Assembly: GCF_000699445.3 (NCBI RefSeq)
Contig: NC_067195.1
Coordinates: 64,972,591 to 65,036,590, forward strand
DNA from: Schistosoma haematobium
Lineage: Eukaryota > Platyhelminthes > Trematoda > Strigeidida > Schistosomatidae
Direction: 5' to 3'
Length of the DNA stretch: 64,000 nt
This document shows, piece by piece, positions 33,900-47,078 of this stretch (position 1 is the stretch's first letter; every line of letters starts with the position of its first letter). The notes beneath the pieces were generated by a model that was not told the origin of the DNA, made no database searches, and saw nothing but the letters and a program-made list of their open reading frames with translations. The translations under genes were made by a program, and so were the position numbers.

Positions 33900-36600
33900 A
33901 GGAACCAAGGTATTTTAACGATAATAGAGGAAAATGAAATTGGTAAATTATGGTAAGATATTATCCTTATTCCTTAAAAATAAGTCAAGTTTCCTCTTAA
34001 AAGACTCCCCGGAAGTTGCTTGAAGTAGCTCAGTGGGCAGCGAATTCCAGTATTTGACAACTCTTAAGGAATAGAATCTGTATCTAATGTCCGTTCTGCT
34101 GTGTTGTGTCTAGTTTCTGGGTGTTATTCCTTAGGTTTATGTTGGATCTAAACTTAAGTGGGTGCTTCTGTACTCTAAATGGGGACGAATAAAACTGTTA
34201 AAGATTATGTGGAAAGCCCTGCCGTCAAACTGGCCAAAAGTGCGCTCGGAAGGCATTTTTGTCATACTTAGCGTAAGACTTCAAATCGCAGGTTACCAGC
34301 ACTCCTAAATCTTGCAACTTGAGATACTTATGGAGAGGGGTTTCCTAAGTTGTAACTGCAGTCTGCAACATGTCGCAGATGGACTACTTTACACTTTAAA
34401 GTGTTAAAGGTAAGTCCGTTGTCGTCTGATCAACTATGAAGTCGAGTCAAATCCTCCTGAAGTGCCAGTATATCCTCTTGGCTGCGTATCTCTCTCCAAA
34501 GTTTCAAACCATCAGCAAAAAGTAGTAAGTCGGACGATACTTGTTGTGGAAGATTGTTTATATAAATCAGGAAGAGAAGAGGTCCTAGCACTGAACCCTG
34601 AGGGACCCCACTAGCACATTCCATAGCCTGAGAGAAAGTGAAGTTAACCCTGACTTTAAAATGTCGATTTTTTAAATATGAGGTGAGCTAGTCAGTTAGA
34701 GGTGCCTTGATACCCAATCGTTTGAGCTTATCGATAAGACATATATGGTTGACCCTATCAAAAGCTTTTGAGAAGTCAGGGCAAATGACATTAGCCTTCC
34801 CATTGTGATCAAGTATGATTCATCTGTCCACCGCAGTCGGCAGGTTGATTATATAAGAATGACCCTTCCTGAAACTATGCTGTCGGGGTGAAAAGAAGTT
34901 TAAAGGTAATAAATAGTCGTGTATATCGTCTCATATCAGGGACTCCATAATTTTTGAAGGTATAGAGATATGAGCCACTGGTCGGTAGCTTGATGGTTCG
35001 TTGCGTCGACCTCCTTTGAAAAGTGGTGAGATGTGAGACAGCTTCCAAATTTCCGGTAGTTTGCATCGGCTTAGCGAGTGTGGGGACATCACGCTAAGCG
35101 GTGTTGCCAGGATTGAAGCTGCTTCCCTCAGTATGGCAGAATGAACCCTATCCGGACCAGGAGAAGTGACTTTTCGTAGGTGCTGCAGTTTCCGGTACAT
35201 TAAGTCAGCGCTCAGGTTCACCTCGTGAAGTCCTGTGCGGTTGCCGATGAAGCTCTCATCAATATGGCTAATGTGGGTCGATTGAAACGTCCGAAAGTAT
35301 TGTTCAGCCAGAAGGTTCGCGGAGTCATCGTCTTTATTGGCCTGGCCATTAGGACCTAGCAGTTGCAAAACCTCAGTTTTGGCCTATCGACGAGAGGCTT
35401 CATAACGGAACAACCTTTTTGGGTTGAAGACAAATTTATCCATAAGCTTTATCTGGAACTGAAGCCTATCTCTTATTGCCTTTGTGCATATATCCCTTAT
35501 ATGTTTGTATTGCCTGCACGCGCCGTTGTTATCAGTTCGTTTGCATTCCGCCCAACAGTGCCTTTAGCTGAGCAAACGAATGGTGAGGTTCTTGATAATT
35601 GTAGGTTGCTAGTAGATTTTGGGGACAATTTGAAGAACAGACTGTTTTGTAGCACATAAGATCGTGTACAGTAAGAAATCCCGATGAGCGTCCACATCGA
35701 GTTGAGGGTGAACTTCCGAATCCACCTGTTGTAGATTGTCCCGTAAAGCTGACACATCCAACCGTTCGAAATTTCAGCTACTGTTATTAGTGGGATGTCT
35801 TAGCTCAGTTTTGCTGAAAAAATTGAAGTCTATAACGGCGTGATCGCTTCTTCCCAGGGGAGCCAGGATTGAGAGGTTGTCAACTAGGAATTTTTCTTTT
35901 GTAAATACCCAGTCTAAGCGCGACGGTGTCTGACTATCTCTCCAACGAGTTGCCGATTTTACATTTTCAAGTAATCCCCGACCCTTAATCAGGTTGAAGA
36001 ACCGAGCTTCGATAGAGTTTTCACCCCCAGTGTACGTATGCCGTTCGAAATTGACCTTAGGAAGACTGAAGTCTCCTAGAATCAGGTGCGTAGAGCGGGA
36101 TAATTCTTCCAGCATACCATTGTCGTACTCGATGTCAGTATTGAGCTTCCTGTAGATAACTCCAACTAGACACCTCGAGGTGGTGAACAATCTTACTGAG
36201 CACCAAACGGATTCATCAAGATTAATAAACCCTTGGTTATGCAATTGATGCACCTCCAGGCATAATCGCAGGTATAAGGCTACTCCACCCTCTATCCCTG
36301 TTTTTCTGTCATTGAGAAACATAGACATCCCGGTTATAGCTAGCTCCTGGTCCGTAAACTGAGAAGTTATCCAGGTTTCAGATATTCCTGTCAGATGAGC
36401 ATTATTAGCATTCCTGAGTTCATGTAGCTCATCCACTTCATTCGGTAAACTCGAGGCGTTCATGTATAAACAGTTTATGCTGTCAATTTGAAACGCGTGA
36501 GCTTTTCTTTTCTGCTTGTCTGTATGACCTTTACGTGAATGGATAGGTAGCCTACCTATATAAGGTTTTCCGAGTTGATAACTTCAGCCTGAATTATTTC
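33900..36600 (-). mobile_element. CR1-like LINE, broken
   Basis: Read on the - strand: endonuclease at about 36583-35774 (LYMNASSLPNEVDELHELR, GISETWITSQF, LVGVIYRKL, LILGDFSLP, RSDHAVIDF), a linker to about 35400, RT N-terminal half at 35368-34931 (GPDRVHSAILREAAS, YRPVAHISIPSKIMESL), RT palm at 34624-34430 (GVPQGSVLGPLLFLIYINNL, then LLLFADGLKLWRE), and C-terminal tail to about 33951 (RYRFYSLRVVKYWNSLP, ending RNKDNILP). The order and motifs are CR1/Jockey type. The catalytic motif reads FADG where FADD is expected, and several frameshifts are present, so it is inactive. Confidence 0.88.
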
Positions 36601-36841
36601 TCTTGAGGTTTGAAGATATTAGATACTTGGAGTACTACAAATTGTAAGGTTTAATTTAGGTGTGTGTGTTTCAAAAAGGGCAGTGATTGCCTTTGCTTTT
36701 GTGTGCCGGTTACATCAAAAAGCATCCTCTGTCTACTTTAACTCGAGGCATTTTGGTTAAGGCTTGAAATTTTGTTAAACTTCGTCTTGTAGTACGTTCT
36801 TTCTCACTGACTCTGACACTTGTGTTCAGATTGTGTTTTAA

Positions 36842-38530
36842 ACCTTCATCTCATTACAATGGTTGGCAGTACATATAAATGTGGACAGCCAAATTGTTTA
36901 TTACTCGTGGAGACAGGAATGCAATATAATAAGTCTGAAAAGTGATTCCAATAGGATGTGTACCCGTTTAAGTCTCACCGCATACAAAAGATGTTTGAGG
37001 CCTAACTCACACTGGCTCTGTATGTTTCGCTGTACCAAAGAGTTAGGTCTTGAAAGCAAATGCTACCACGGCCTGTGTGGATGAACTAGGAGGTGAACTA
37101 GAAGCATTAGTAGACAAATTAAGGCCACTCATTGTAACTGTGGAGGAAACTTGGTTAGTCAACGACTTCGACATTACTCCAGAATTATCCGGATACCATT
37201 GCCTAATAAGTGATACATACAGATGTAAGAAAAAAGTGGTGTCCTTTTATACATAGCCAACAATATAAATATCCGCTCCCTTGCTTACGTATCCATGATA
37301 GTGGAACTTTTGTAGTCGTTAACTGTGAGCCCACTTCTGGATGTTGTACATTTATACTCGGTGTCATATATCGCAGCCCAATCTGCTTAGCTGGTGACTT
37401 TATTTTAGAGCGAATCCAGCTATGGTGGGAAAATAACAGATACTTGATATCAAAAGACTTTGGTGCACCTGATATTAGTTGGACTGAGATGGCCACAGTA
37501 GGATCTATGAACTCGTATGCTAGTAGGTTCCTGATAACGGTAATGGAGCATGCATTAGTACGGCATGCATCCAAACCCACACGTTTTGGTGCAAACTTAG
37601 GTCTTCTATGATGGACTTTGTAATCACTCATGAGACTGAGAATATTATCGACCTAACTATTCTTCCACCGTTGGTGAATGGCGATCACTCTGTTTTATCA
37701 TTCACGTTTAGTTCTACTGACATTATATACAATCAGGTTAAGCTTCTCCTAGCTATTTAGAGAGCTAACATATCAGCCATTCAGAAGTGTGCCGGTACGA
37801 CAGATTGGTCACTAGATTTAATTAGTAACTATCGACCCGTTACCTTAACTAGTGCAGTCGTAAAACTAATGGGAAAAATTATTAGGATAGCTGTTATAAA
37901 CTGTGTGGCAAGAAATAATCGTTTATCCGGAGAACAACGTCATTTTCGGAGAGGCCTATCACTTTTGACAAATTTTCTCATTGCAAGAGAAGATTGTGCT
38001 ACGGCAAAAGATCGAGATATTTCTGTAGATATGATTTTCACAGATGTAAGTAAAGCCTTCGATGAGGTCTCCCAGTCTGGTTTTAAGTTCAAACTAGAAA
38101 GTCTCGGAATCCATTATACAGTCATAGATTGGATAAGTGATTTTCTCCATGACAGAAGGCAAAGGTTAAGGGTAAATGGAGCCCTCTCCTCATAGGAATC
38201 TGTAAAAAATGGGGTTCCCGAAGGCACAATCCTCGGTCTTTTTCTCTTTTCACTTCATATGAATGAATTACCAACTGTAGCAAAATCATCCGCTCTACTC
38301 TCCTCCGATGACATCAAGATTTGGGAACCCAGTCACAGTATGGCAGATAGAATAGTATTACAAGATGATCTCAGCCCATCGGTGGCATGGATGGACAGGT
38401 GGTCACTAGAAGTAAATCCTAACAAGAGTGTGGTGACGCAATTAAAAAACTATGATATTTCGTATCACTACACAACCAGTGAACTCTGGACCCGCTACAC
38501 TAGCTCTTTTTGTTCGTATTCCTGAGCAGT
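36842..38530 (+). mobile_element. Second CR1-like LINE fragment, broken
   Basis: On the + strand the endonuclease starts near 37040 (VDELGGELEALVDKLRPLIV, TVEETWLVNDFD) and continues in other frames (FILGVIYRSPICLAGDFIL, DISWTEMATVGSMNSYASRF). The RT follows at 37830-38525 (NYRPVTLTSAVVKLMGKII, MIFTDVSKAFDEVSQSGF, GVPEGTILGLFLFSLHMNEL, LLSSDDIKIW). A segment between endonuclease and RT is missing. It has a stop at 38193 and several frame changes. It is a different CR1-like subfamily from the neighbour at 33900-36600, placed head to head with it about 240 bp apart. Confidence 0.82.
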
Positions 38531-41500
38531 CGTTATAACCAGCCTTTGATTTTTCAACCACGGTTTAAGAAAACGGCCTTTTTACGTATGCGATAAACAA
38601 ATTTTTTCTGAGTTATAACAGAGGATCGGGCGTTAATTTAGGCTACCAAGTAATTACCACCATGTGTTCCTTCAGTATAAATTGATGCGATTCCTTGCTT
38701 TGATAATTTAATAGTTGGAAGTCAGATATGTATTGGAAAGTTTTGAAATAACTACTAAATAAATTCAAAAATGTTCAGTTTGTAGGGCTTACGCATCTAG
38801 TAGCAATAAATGATTAGTGTCTTCATGTATAAATTATTTCATACGGGAATGTTGCGTCTGGAACATCCACGTCCATATTCGAAAATAGAATACAGTGTAC
38901 CTAGCTATCTTAACCGTCAAACAGAAACAAGTGGGCGAATAATGGCACAGAAATCCGATTATTCAACAATCACGGCAAGTTCATCCATCAGTATAACAAT
39001 AGCGACATGGTGTCGATAACAACCGTTAAACAATCGCTAAACACTCTCTCTGACTCCGAAATCCAATCAGAGACTGCAAGTCCCATATATAATACAACCA
39101 CGTGAGAGTCATAATATGGGGATGCTGAGGCCAAAAAATGGAACGTTAGCACGACAGAATAAGATCAATGGTGTCAACGCTTGCTCCTTCTACAAGCAGC
39201 AATAAAACATCAGTTAACACTATTATTCTTCGTATGAACCTAGCCGAAGAAATTGAAGCCTTTTTACTGAAACTATCGTCTGTCGTCTGCTACGTCTGGA
39301 GGGATCTTTTCTGTTGTTAAATGCTGTGATGCCATAAGTCCATCTTGTTTTATAAAATGGAATCATTTTAAATGAGGACTGTATCAGGGGCTGAAATCAT
39401 AACCCATTTTCCTTTCATATAACATAGAAATCAAGGAACACCATTCAGGGATTTGGGAAAGTCCTCCAAGTAATTTGTGCACGGACATCTACCTCAGAAT
39501 CAGAGTTCTTGACTAGACAACCAAATAGTATACAATAATACTGGATTAAAAACAATCTGAAATAACTCGAAATTAAGCTACTGAAACATGCGTAACACGG
39601 ACTTTATGGCAGAAACGTTACTACTGTGGTTAAGTTGTAAAACAAGATAGGTTTTACATGTCAGGTTCAGCAGGTGATATATTCTGTGTCCAATCAGTCT
39701 TTCTGTGTTAAATCAGAGCACCTGTAAATTTTCATCCTTTAGGGGAGACGTCGTGTCGTCTATGTCCTCAAACGTTATGTATTTTGACAGTGCGTCTACC
39801 AGACTTTGGTATAATATCTACTTTATGTACTCTAAACTTGGCTGTACGAACTTGTGGTGGTCGGTATTCGATATAATCCTTGAACTTCGTATACAGCTCG
39901 TCTTGATAACCGTTCTATATAACGTCCCAACGGTTTATTAATCAGAAGGCAAATACGAAGTGTTGATTACGTTTATTACGAGACCACACACATATATCCA
40001 AATGATCAGATGCGTTAAACAAGCATAGAAGAGTTGTGCCGATAGGCAAGCAAGCGAGCGAGAGCCATAGCAAGAGCAAGATGAGAGTGTGTGAGTGAGT
40101 GAGTATGAATAACATGGACATATATATAGCATGTGAAATGAATGAGTAATCGAATCAAATAATCAGTTAGTAGTAAGATTAGCAGAGTGAATAAATGCGT
40201 AGGCCGTAAGCAATATTCAAGCATACGTATTTCATACAAGCACAAAATAATAAGGGTACAATCAATTGTTATAGTGCGGATGACTTTGTCCGCTAAATAA
40301 GTTAGCAAAAGGGCTTAACTGCGTTAGATGAGACTAAACTCATTTGCACGCAAGTCGCTATAAACTCAACTGAGTAACCTAGAGGCCGTATAGCCTAGCA
40401 ATGCTATCCATTTGACTATTCTGTACAAATGATTCTCATAATAATGTTATATATTTCCGTATTTTACCTTCCGATTATGCCATTATCTTGAGTGTGTGGA
40501 ATAACGAGTCAGTCATACAGGAATCCATACTGCAGCAGCTTATACTTTCCAGTCTTGAGTGAAATATGTTTGGAGAGACCTTGACGCAGAAAAGCCATGG
40601 AATGCTGATATCTAGCCTTTTTAAACTTGGATCAATGTAGAAAAATTGAGAAAAGGCTGATGATATTAAGAAACAATTTATACATCCGTGGGCAGTGTAA
40701 AATACAAGTACAAATGATCCGAAATATCCCATCAGAATGCGGCGCGAAATTTTAAATCGAAAACTTTCTTTAGGAACATTTCGAATTTTAAAGGGCAGGA
40801 TTATTTCGGACACAACTTTCACATTCATTGTCTTGAGTACAAGATCAAACTGTTTGTTCAAGTTTTAGTTAAGTTTCAAGTGGACTATTTCCCCAAACAT
40901 TTGAGTTTTGTTCGAAGGATATATTCTCAATAGTGAGTGCAACAATGTTACGGGAGAACTGAAGACTTTTGACGGATTAAAACCTTTTATTGTACATTAA
41001 TAATTTACTGTGCTTTTGGATGTAATTGTTTTACTTAACTTTTGAACTTGTTTGTTTATGTCATTATTTCGGACATTTTGGTTTGTCTTTGGTTTGGTAT
41101 TTTGGTGCTCTCTTTGTCTTTGGTTTGGTATTTGGGAGTTTTGCTCCGGGAACCTACAAAATTGAAGGTTTGTTTTGTAATTGTTATAATTATTGTTGTT
41201 AGAACGACATTTGGTCGATTATTTGTGAATTACGAATAAATTTGGTATCTAAATTGGAACTTGGTTTTGTTGTTAATTTGGGTTCGTAATTTGCAAGTAG
41301 ATCGATAGTCCGTACTTCAATAACTGGAACGAGCAAAACTTGGACGTAACAAACAATGAGACCCTAATTCATTTTGATTTTGAAGCTTCCAAAAGAGATA
41401 CGGAAACGAGCCTTCTCAAAATGTGATTTCTGAGTGATCTCCACTCTGATGCTATAAAACCCCCACAGGAAGTTAATTAGAGAAGGAGACGTTTCCGATA

Positions 41501-41949
41501 ACTTGGCATGATGATGTTAAGTGCCTATTAGAAAAGCGTTTGCACTCGACCACACTGAAGCAGTCAAATTGGTTAGTAACTGAACATTTTATCACTAGAT
41601 TTAATTGAAAGTAATGTTCACTACCTACTACTCTCGATTTTTACTCGATCACTGATCATAAGGATAGCATTGTGGTGTTTGAATGAACTAGTGATACTTT
41701 TGTACTTGTTGAATGCTCGATTTCGAATCCTAAATACAATACATTCGTTCGTGCTTGTGTCTTGATTCTTGATTCAATTGCGTTAATTCTGGGATTCGTA
41801 GTTCATACGATAATTCAAATAAATTCAAATATTTTTTCCATTTAAACTTCCAAAAAGCTGAATGGAGAGGCCATAATCGAACTTGTCAGCACAGTGTGCC
41901 TGAGTTACCAATACTTTATCAACAAGGAGAAATTGTTATGTCGTTTGGA
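38531..41949. other. No gene seen; short repeats only
   Basis: Contains a GAGT/GAGC-rich simple stretch (about 40040-40110) and a short tandem duplication (about 41080-41140, ttgtctttggtttggtatt twice). A 128-codon - strand frame (40861-40475) has no recognisable domain. Confidence 0.45.
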
Positions 41950-42340
41950 CCTGCTAATATAACGCGTGACTAAATCGCTAATTAGAATACCGATTTATAT
42001 GACTTTGGCACTGTGCCAGGCCAATGACACGTAATCCAGTATGAGCAGCCTACAGTCAACTCTGAGTTATTATTGGTCCTCTGAAATAGTAGCCCCACAA
42101 CTTACTCAGGCAGTGCAGTCCAGAACACCAAAATCAGCCTCCGTAATATGAATAATCCACTTCAGGCATACACAGTTTGAATACAAACAAATCAAACCAC
42201 ATCACACCATAAAATAAAAGATAACAATCATACAAGATCAGGCGAAAAGTGGCTGTGGGTGTGAGATACTGTAACTAATAAACTGGGAATAACTTAAGAA
42301 TATTGAATCGTATATTATTATGATGTTTCTACCAGGGCAA
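41950..42340. repeat. Dispersed LTR-like repeat, copy B
   Basis: Aligns with 17500-17830 in the same orientation over its whole length with many substitutions and small indels. No coding content. Confidence 0.6.
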
Positions 42341-42899
42341 GTACACGTTATTTTCACAGGCATAAACTATAATTTACAACATTGATTTGCATAGAAAATG
42401 CTTCCCAATTAGTGTTGTTTAAATAAACGAAATGAATAAAAATTAAAGTTATTATATTCGTGTAGATGTTCCGAAGAGTTAATGAGTAGGTTTATGCTTT
42501 GTTATTGCACTACAGATGATTAACAATTTGTAGTGGAACAGACAGATGTACGATTAATCAGCAGATCGAACTCATAATAACTCTTGTTGTTAGAGTGAGA
42601 CATAGTTAAAGCCTACAGATGAGGGAATACAGTAATAAATAGTGTTGAGTTGTGATATTGAACAAGGTGGAGTGGGTTCAAATGATGGAAGAGAAGACGA
42701 AGTTAAAATAAGGAAGGTTGTTTATTAGAATGAAAAGTACATCAAAAGAGAATATAGTGTTGAGAAATACCAATAAGTACATCATTATCATTTGATTTCC
42801 TATTTCTTTTTTTCGTCTGGTGATGAGTTGCTTTCAAATGAATGCTCAACAATGATTTATAGTGTTGTGATTCGGTCACTGCAACACCAACCTTTAAGG
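42341..42899. other. No gene seen
   Basis: AT-rich spacer between the LTR-like repeat and an RTE fragment. Confidence 0.5.
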
Positions 42900-43445
42900 A
42901 ATCTTACCTGTTGATCTCAAGGCTGAGCGTCTACTGAAACTTTCATTTGGTTCAGCAACACTCTGTTGAAAACTTTTCTTGGTACTGACAGTAGTGTGAT
43001 GCTTCTATAGTTCTCATACTTGATCAAATCTCCTTCTTTTGGAGTCGTTAAGGGTTTTTCTTCTCTGTAGTTTGTCGACACTTTCTCCTTCTCCCAAAAC
43101 TTCTTGAATAAAAAGTGAAGCATGTTTGCAGTTACTTCATGTCTGACTTCAGTGCTTCAGCTGGTATATTGTCTTTCCTATTCTTGATTTGTCTGATGGC
43201 CATCCTGGTTTTAGCAGTTTTCCAGGCCTCAGCTCCTCATCACAGAACTGTCTTAACGTTTGTATTGAACATTCTGACTTTGATGTCGGCATGCTGTCTG
43301 TTGCTCGCGCTATTTCACACTTAATTTTTTTGACGGATATTCTGATTTTTTCCGTCAATAGTGGAGTGACATCTATAGAAATATCCGTAGTTGGTTCTTC
43401 TATGTCCGGTGAGCTCGGGGAAGCTGGTCTATTCAAGACAAAATT
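42900..43445 (-). mobile_element. RTE fragment, scrambled
   Basis: Short stretch of RTE coding on the - strand ([19 protein letters not shown] at about 43030-42950). At about 43200-43300 it jumps to a segment that belongs near the 3' end of the element (compare 3035-3100), then returns to the region before the RT (compare 54340-54430). It is an internally rearranged, dead fragment. Confidence 0.8.
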
Positions 43446-44039
43446 TAGTATAAAAATCATTATCCATGTCATTATAAATATAGACTTGCTATATAAATGA
43501 ATTTGTTAATAAATAACTTTTGTCATTGTAATAATTCTAAGGAACTCTCATTACAATAACAAAGCAACTAATAAGTTTAGTCATTACTAAAACTTCAAAA
43601 TAATGAAAAAGTGAATATTTCAAAAGGTTAACCTTGAAAAACTATCCTTATCGTAAATAATATTTCATTTAATCAAACAAGAAAACTAAATTTTTGAACA
43701 TATTTGATATTGTAATAGTGAACACAGATACACTTTCATAACCGTAAAAAACGGTGCAGCTATTTGGCAGTAAAATTAGGTTAGTTTCTGACAAATTTAA
43801 CTCTTTCATTGTAAAGTTAAGCCCCATATAAACTAGTACTTAATATTTAATCTCCTACTTTTAAAACACGCTACAATGATTTGAATAAAAATAAAAGGAT
43901 GCGTTTTAAATAAATTTTCACAATATGCAGTTCTTGATAATTGTAGCATTTTAAAATTGGCAACGGTAAAATTAGAATATAACTTTTAGTCCATTTTATT
44001 AATTTTAATAAACAAAAACGTCTACTGCAATTGCGCGTA
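43446..44039. other. No gene seen
   Basis: AT-rich spacer between two LINE fragments. Confidence 0.5.
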
Positions 44040-46655
44040 GACTACAACCTGTTTCTGGCTAGCAATAACTACTGCTACATTCATCACAGATGTGCCTACG
44101 GGCATCCTTCTTTATCATCTCAAGCACGGACCCTGATTGATCACATCTCGATCAGCTACCTCTGACGTGGTTGTATACAAGACTGACGCTCCATTTGTGT
44201 CACCTATCTGGATTCTGATCATTCCCTTGTTTGCGTTAATCTTACCTTACTTTTCGTCCGTCAACAAATTCGTCGTTCCAGACGGATCGATGTCAGTAAA
44301 TTGATTGCAACTTTCGTTGCAACTAAATATCGAACTGAGCTAATTTCAAGGATAGCTAATATTTTGTCGTAAAGTACAGATGAGCATGGTTACAATTGCA
44401 CGACGCCATGAAAATGGAGAGTAGAGCCGCTTGCGGCCTCGCGAAACGTCCTGCTTATAAGCACTGGGTTTCTTCGGGTTCCTCACAATTCATTCAAGCC
44501 CGTCAACCTACTTCGGGTAACTGTGAGTTTGACCACAAACGGCGACTGTTGCGTAATGAAATTGGGCAAAGCTTGTGTGAAGACCGAGAAGCTTGGTGTT
44601 CAGCGTGCTAATGAGCTGGAAGCAGCAGCTGGATTTGGTAACTACTAGAAGCTCTTCCAAATCATCCGAGCCACTGGCAGCAAGAAGTCTGGTGTGAGTG
44701 AAACAACCTGCGAGGATGACGGGATGCCAGTCACTAACATCCATCGACGTCTTGGACGATGGGGAGAATTTTTCGAAGGGCATTTCAACTGGCCTGGTGC
44801 TCCGGCAACATAGGTCAGACTGTCCTGCCCTCCATGGCCGGTGACGACTGATCCACCAAACGAGGAGGAAGTCCGCAAGGAACTCCAACCCTTGAAGCGC
44901 TACAAACCACCGGACCCATATAACTTACCTCCAATCCTTTTTAAAGATGATGGTGACTGTGCGGTCAAGGAATTGACTGGGTTGTTTGCAAATAATTGGC
45001 AGTTCGAGAGTGTTACAACGTCGTGGAATGAGTCGATAATTGTCCCTATCTTAAAAGAGGGTTCACGTCATTTCTGGAACAACTAGTGAGGGAGAAGCTT
45101 ACTTCTAAATGCGTCCAAAATTTTGGCTTCCGTCATACTTCGTAGGTTGTTCAAAACCCAAGAGGGATTTACTCACGAGGAGCAGGCTGGTTTTCGTTCT
45201 GGTATAGGGTGTATTGATCATATCTTCACCCTTCGCCAAGTGTTAGAACACCCTCATATTTATCAAAGGCCAACAATCCTATTGTTTCTTGACATCATTG
45301 CTGCTTTTGATTCGTTGGACAAGACTGTTCTCGGAGTCCGTCTATTGAGGAAGAATGCGCCTGCGAACTTTATTGACATATCAAAAACCCTATATGCAAA
45401 CACCTCAGGCAGGGTGAGAGCATACAACCACTTCAGCAGTGGGGTTAGACAGGGTTACCCAATCTCACCATTCCTCTTCAACTTTGCCATCGATGACATT
45501 CTGGAAACAGCTTTGATGAATATAAGTAATGGCAGTGTGGATCTGTTGCCTGAAGAAAGACTTCGACCTTGAGTATGCGTATGATATTGTCTTACTGTAC
45601 GATAATGCCCAAGGCATGCAATCTGCATTTATTCAGTTGGCAATCAGTGTCCGTAGGTATGGTATGTATTTTGCACCTTCGAAGTGCAAAGTACTTCTGC
45701 AAGACTGACAGGATCCTAATTCTGTACTCACGCTGGATGGTGAGCAGATAGACGTAGTCGAGAAGTTCGTGTATCTAAGTAGCTGCATAAGTGCTGGTGG
45801 TGGCGTGAGTGATGAGACCAATTCAGGTATAGTGAGAGCCAGAGCGGCTTATGCAAATCTGGGCCATCTTTGGCGCCTTCGTGATGTTAGTCTGGCTGTA
45901 AAAGGTCGGATCTACAACGCGTCGGTGAGAGCAGTTCTGCTCTATGCGTGTGAAACCTGGCCTCTCCGAGTTAAGGACGTTAGACGACTTTCTGTGTTCG
46001 ATCATCGCTGTCTCCGAAGGATTGCTGACATTCAGTGGCAACACCATGTCAGTAATACAGAGGTTCGGCATCGTGTGTTCGGGCACAGAGACGATAATGC
46101 TATTGGTGTCACCATCTTGAAACGCCGACTTCGATGGCTTGGTCATGTTCTACAAATGTCGTCCAAGAGAATTCCACGTCGTGCATTATTTGCCGACTCT
46201 GGGACTGGTTGGAAATAGCGGAGAGGTGGTCTGTGTATGACGTTGTGTCGTGGTATGAAAGAAAGCTACAAAGGTCTGGCTTGTGTTGGTCCTTCACGAC
46301 TCCCTGGTTGGGGTCCGAGAGATGGTACAATACAGTGGCTAGAGACGTTACCAGATATGGTTCAGAACAGAAGCCAGTGGAGATTCCGCTATAACGTTCT
46401 TTTACTTTCTTCACAGAAAGCGGATGTTACCTCTTTAAAGGGAGAATTCTTTCTGGTTGTATTTTTCTAACTGAACTAACTCTCCCACTATTATTGTTTC
46501 ATTCTCACACTAAATAATGTTCGTCCTTGTACTTCTTTTTCTTATACGCATTCTACACTTTATCTATTCAAATTCACACAATTATTATATGGCGCATATA
46601 AACTTGATGCCTTTTTGCACCAGAATTTGTGGTCAAATTAAATAATAAATAATTA
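44040..46655 (+). mobile_element. LINE with endonuclease tail, RT and conserved 3' end; 5'-truncated and broken
   Basis: The 3' part of the endonuclease (HPSLSSQARTLIDHIS; DSDHSLVCVNL) spans 44040-44290. After a linker, the RT domain covers about 44840-45740: TTDPPNEEEVRKELQPLKR, EEQAGFRSGIGCIDHIFTL, LFLDIIAAFDSLDK, GVRQGYPISPFLFNFAIDD, then, after a frameshift near 45560, LEYAYDIVLLYD. The C-terminal domain follows at 45760-46400 (KGRIYNASVRAVLLYACETW, RRLRWLGHVLQMSSKRIPR). The YADD catalytic box reads YAYD, so one catalytic Asp is lost. The 3' end near 46590-46655 shares its sequence with the tail of the unit at 29585-30077. Confidence 0.85.
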
Positions 46656-47078
46656 TAAATCATCTACCTGTCAAACACATGTTTTAGGAACAGATTTTAT
46701 TTCGACGGATTGATTTTCAAAAATATTATGGTCGTATTGATATTAAAATAATGGATGCCATGAACAAGGTTTGTATATGAGTATATATGTATATAATAAG
46801 CATAAAATGATATGAAATATAGAGGTTATTGTGTATTTCGAAACAAAGTTTACATTTATCAGTTATGTGATTGATTTCATTATCTTAATATTTCTATGTT
46901 TTCTTTCAGTTTTGATTAACCTAACATTTTCCACTTTATTCATTTGGAAATTACATTCTATCATATTTCTCTCAACTCAATACACTTAATATTTTTCAAT
47001 AGAATTCATTAGTTTCATCTGTGTATTTTATTTTCATTAGTACTTCACCCTCAATCAAATCATGCTTTCATTCATTCA
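46656..47078. other. No gene seen
   Basis: Very AT-rich spacer between two LINE relics. Confidence 0.5.

Noticed and set aside
40475..40861. 128-codon - strand open frame
   Set aside because: No domain, no splice context and no similarity to the neighbouring elements that I can see; likely chance.
41080..41140. Tandem copies of ttgtctttggtttggtatt as a functional repeat
   Set aside because: Only two copies and T/G-rich; best seen as a local slippage duplication.
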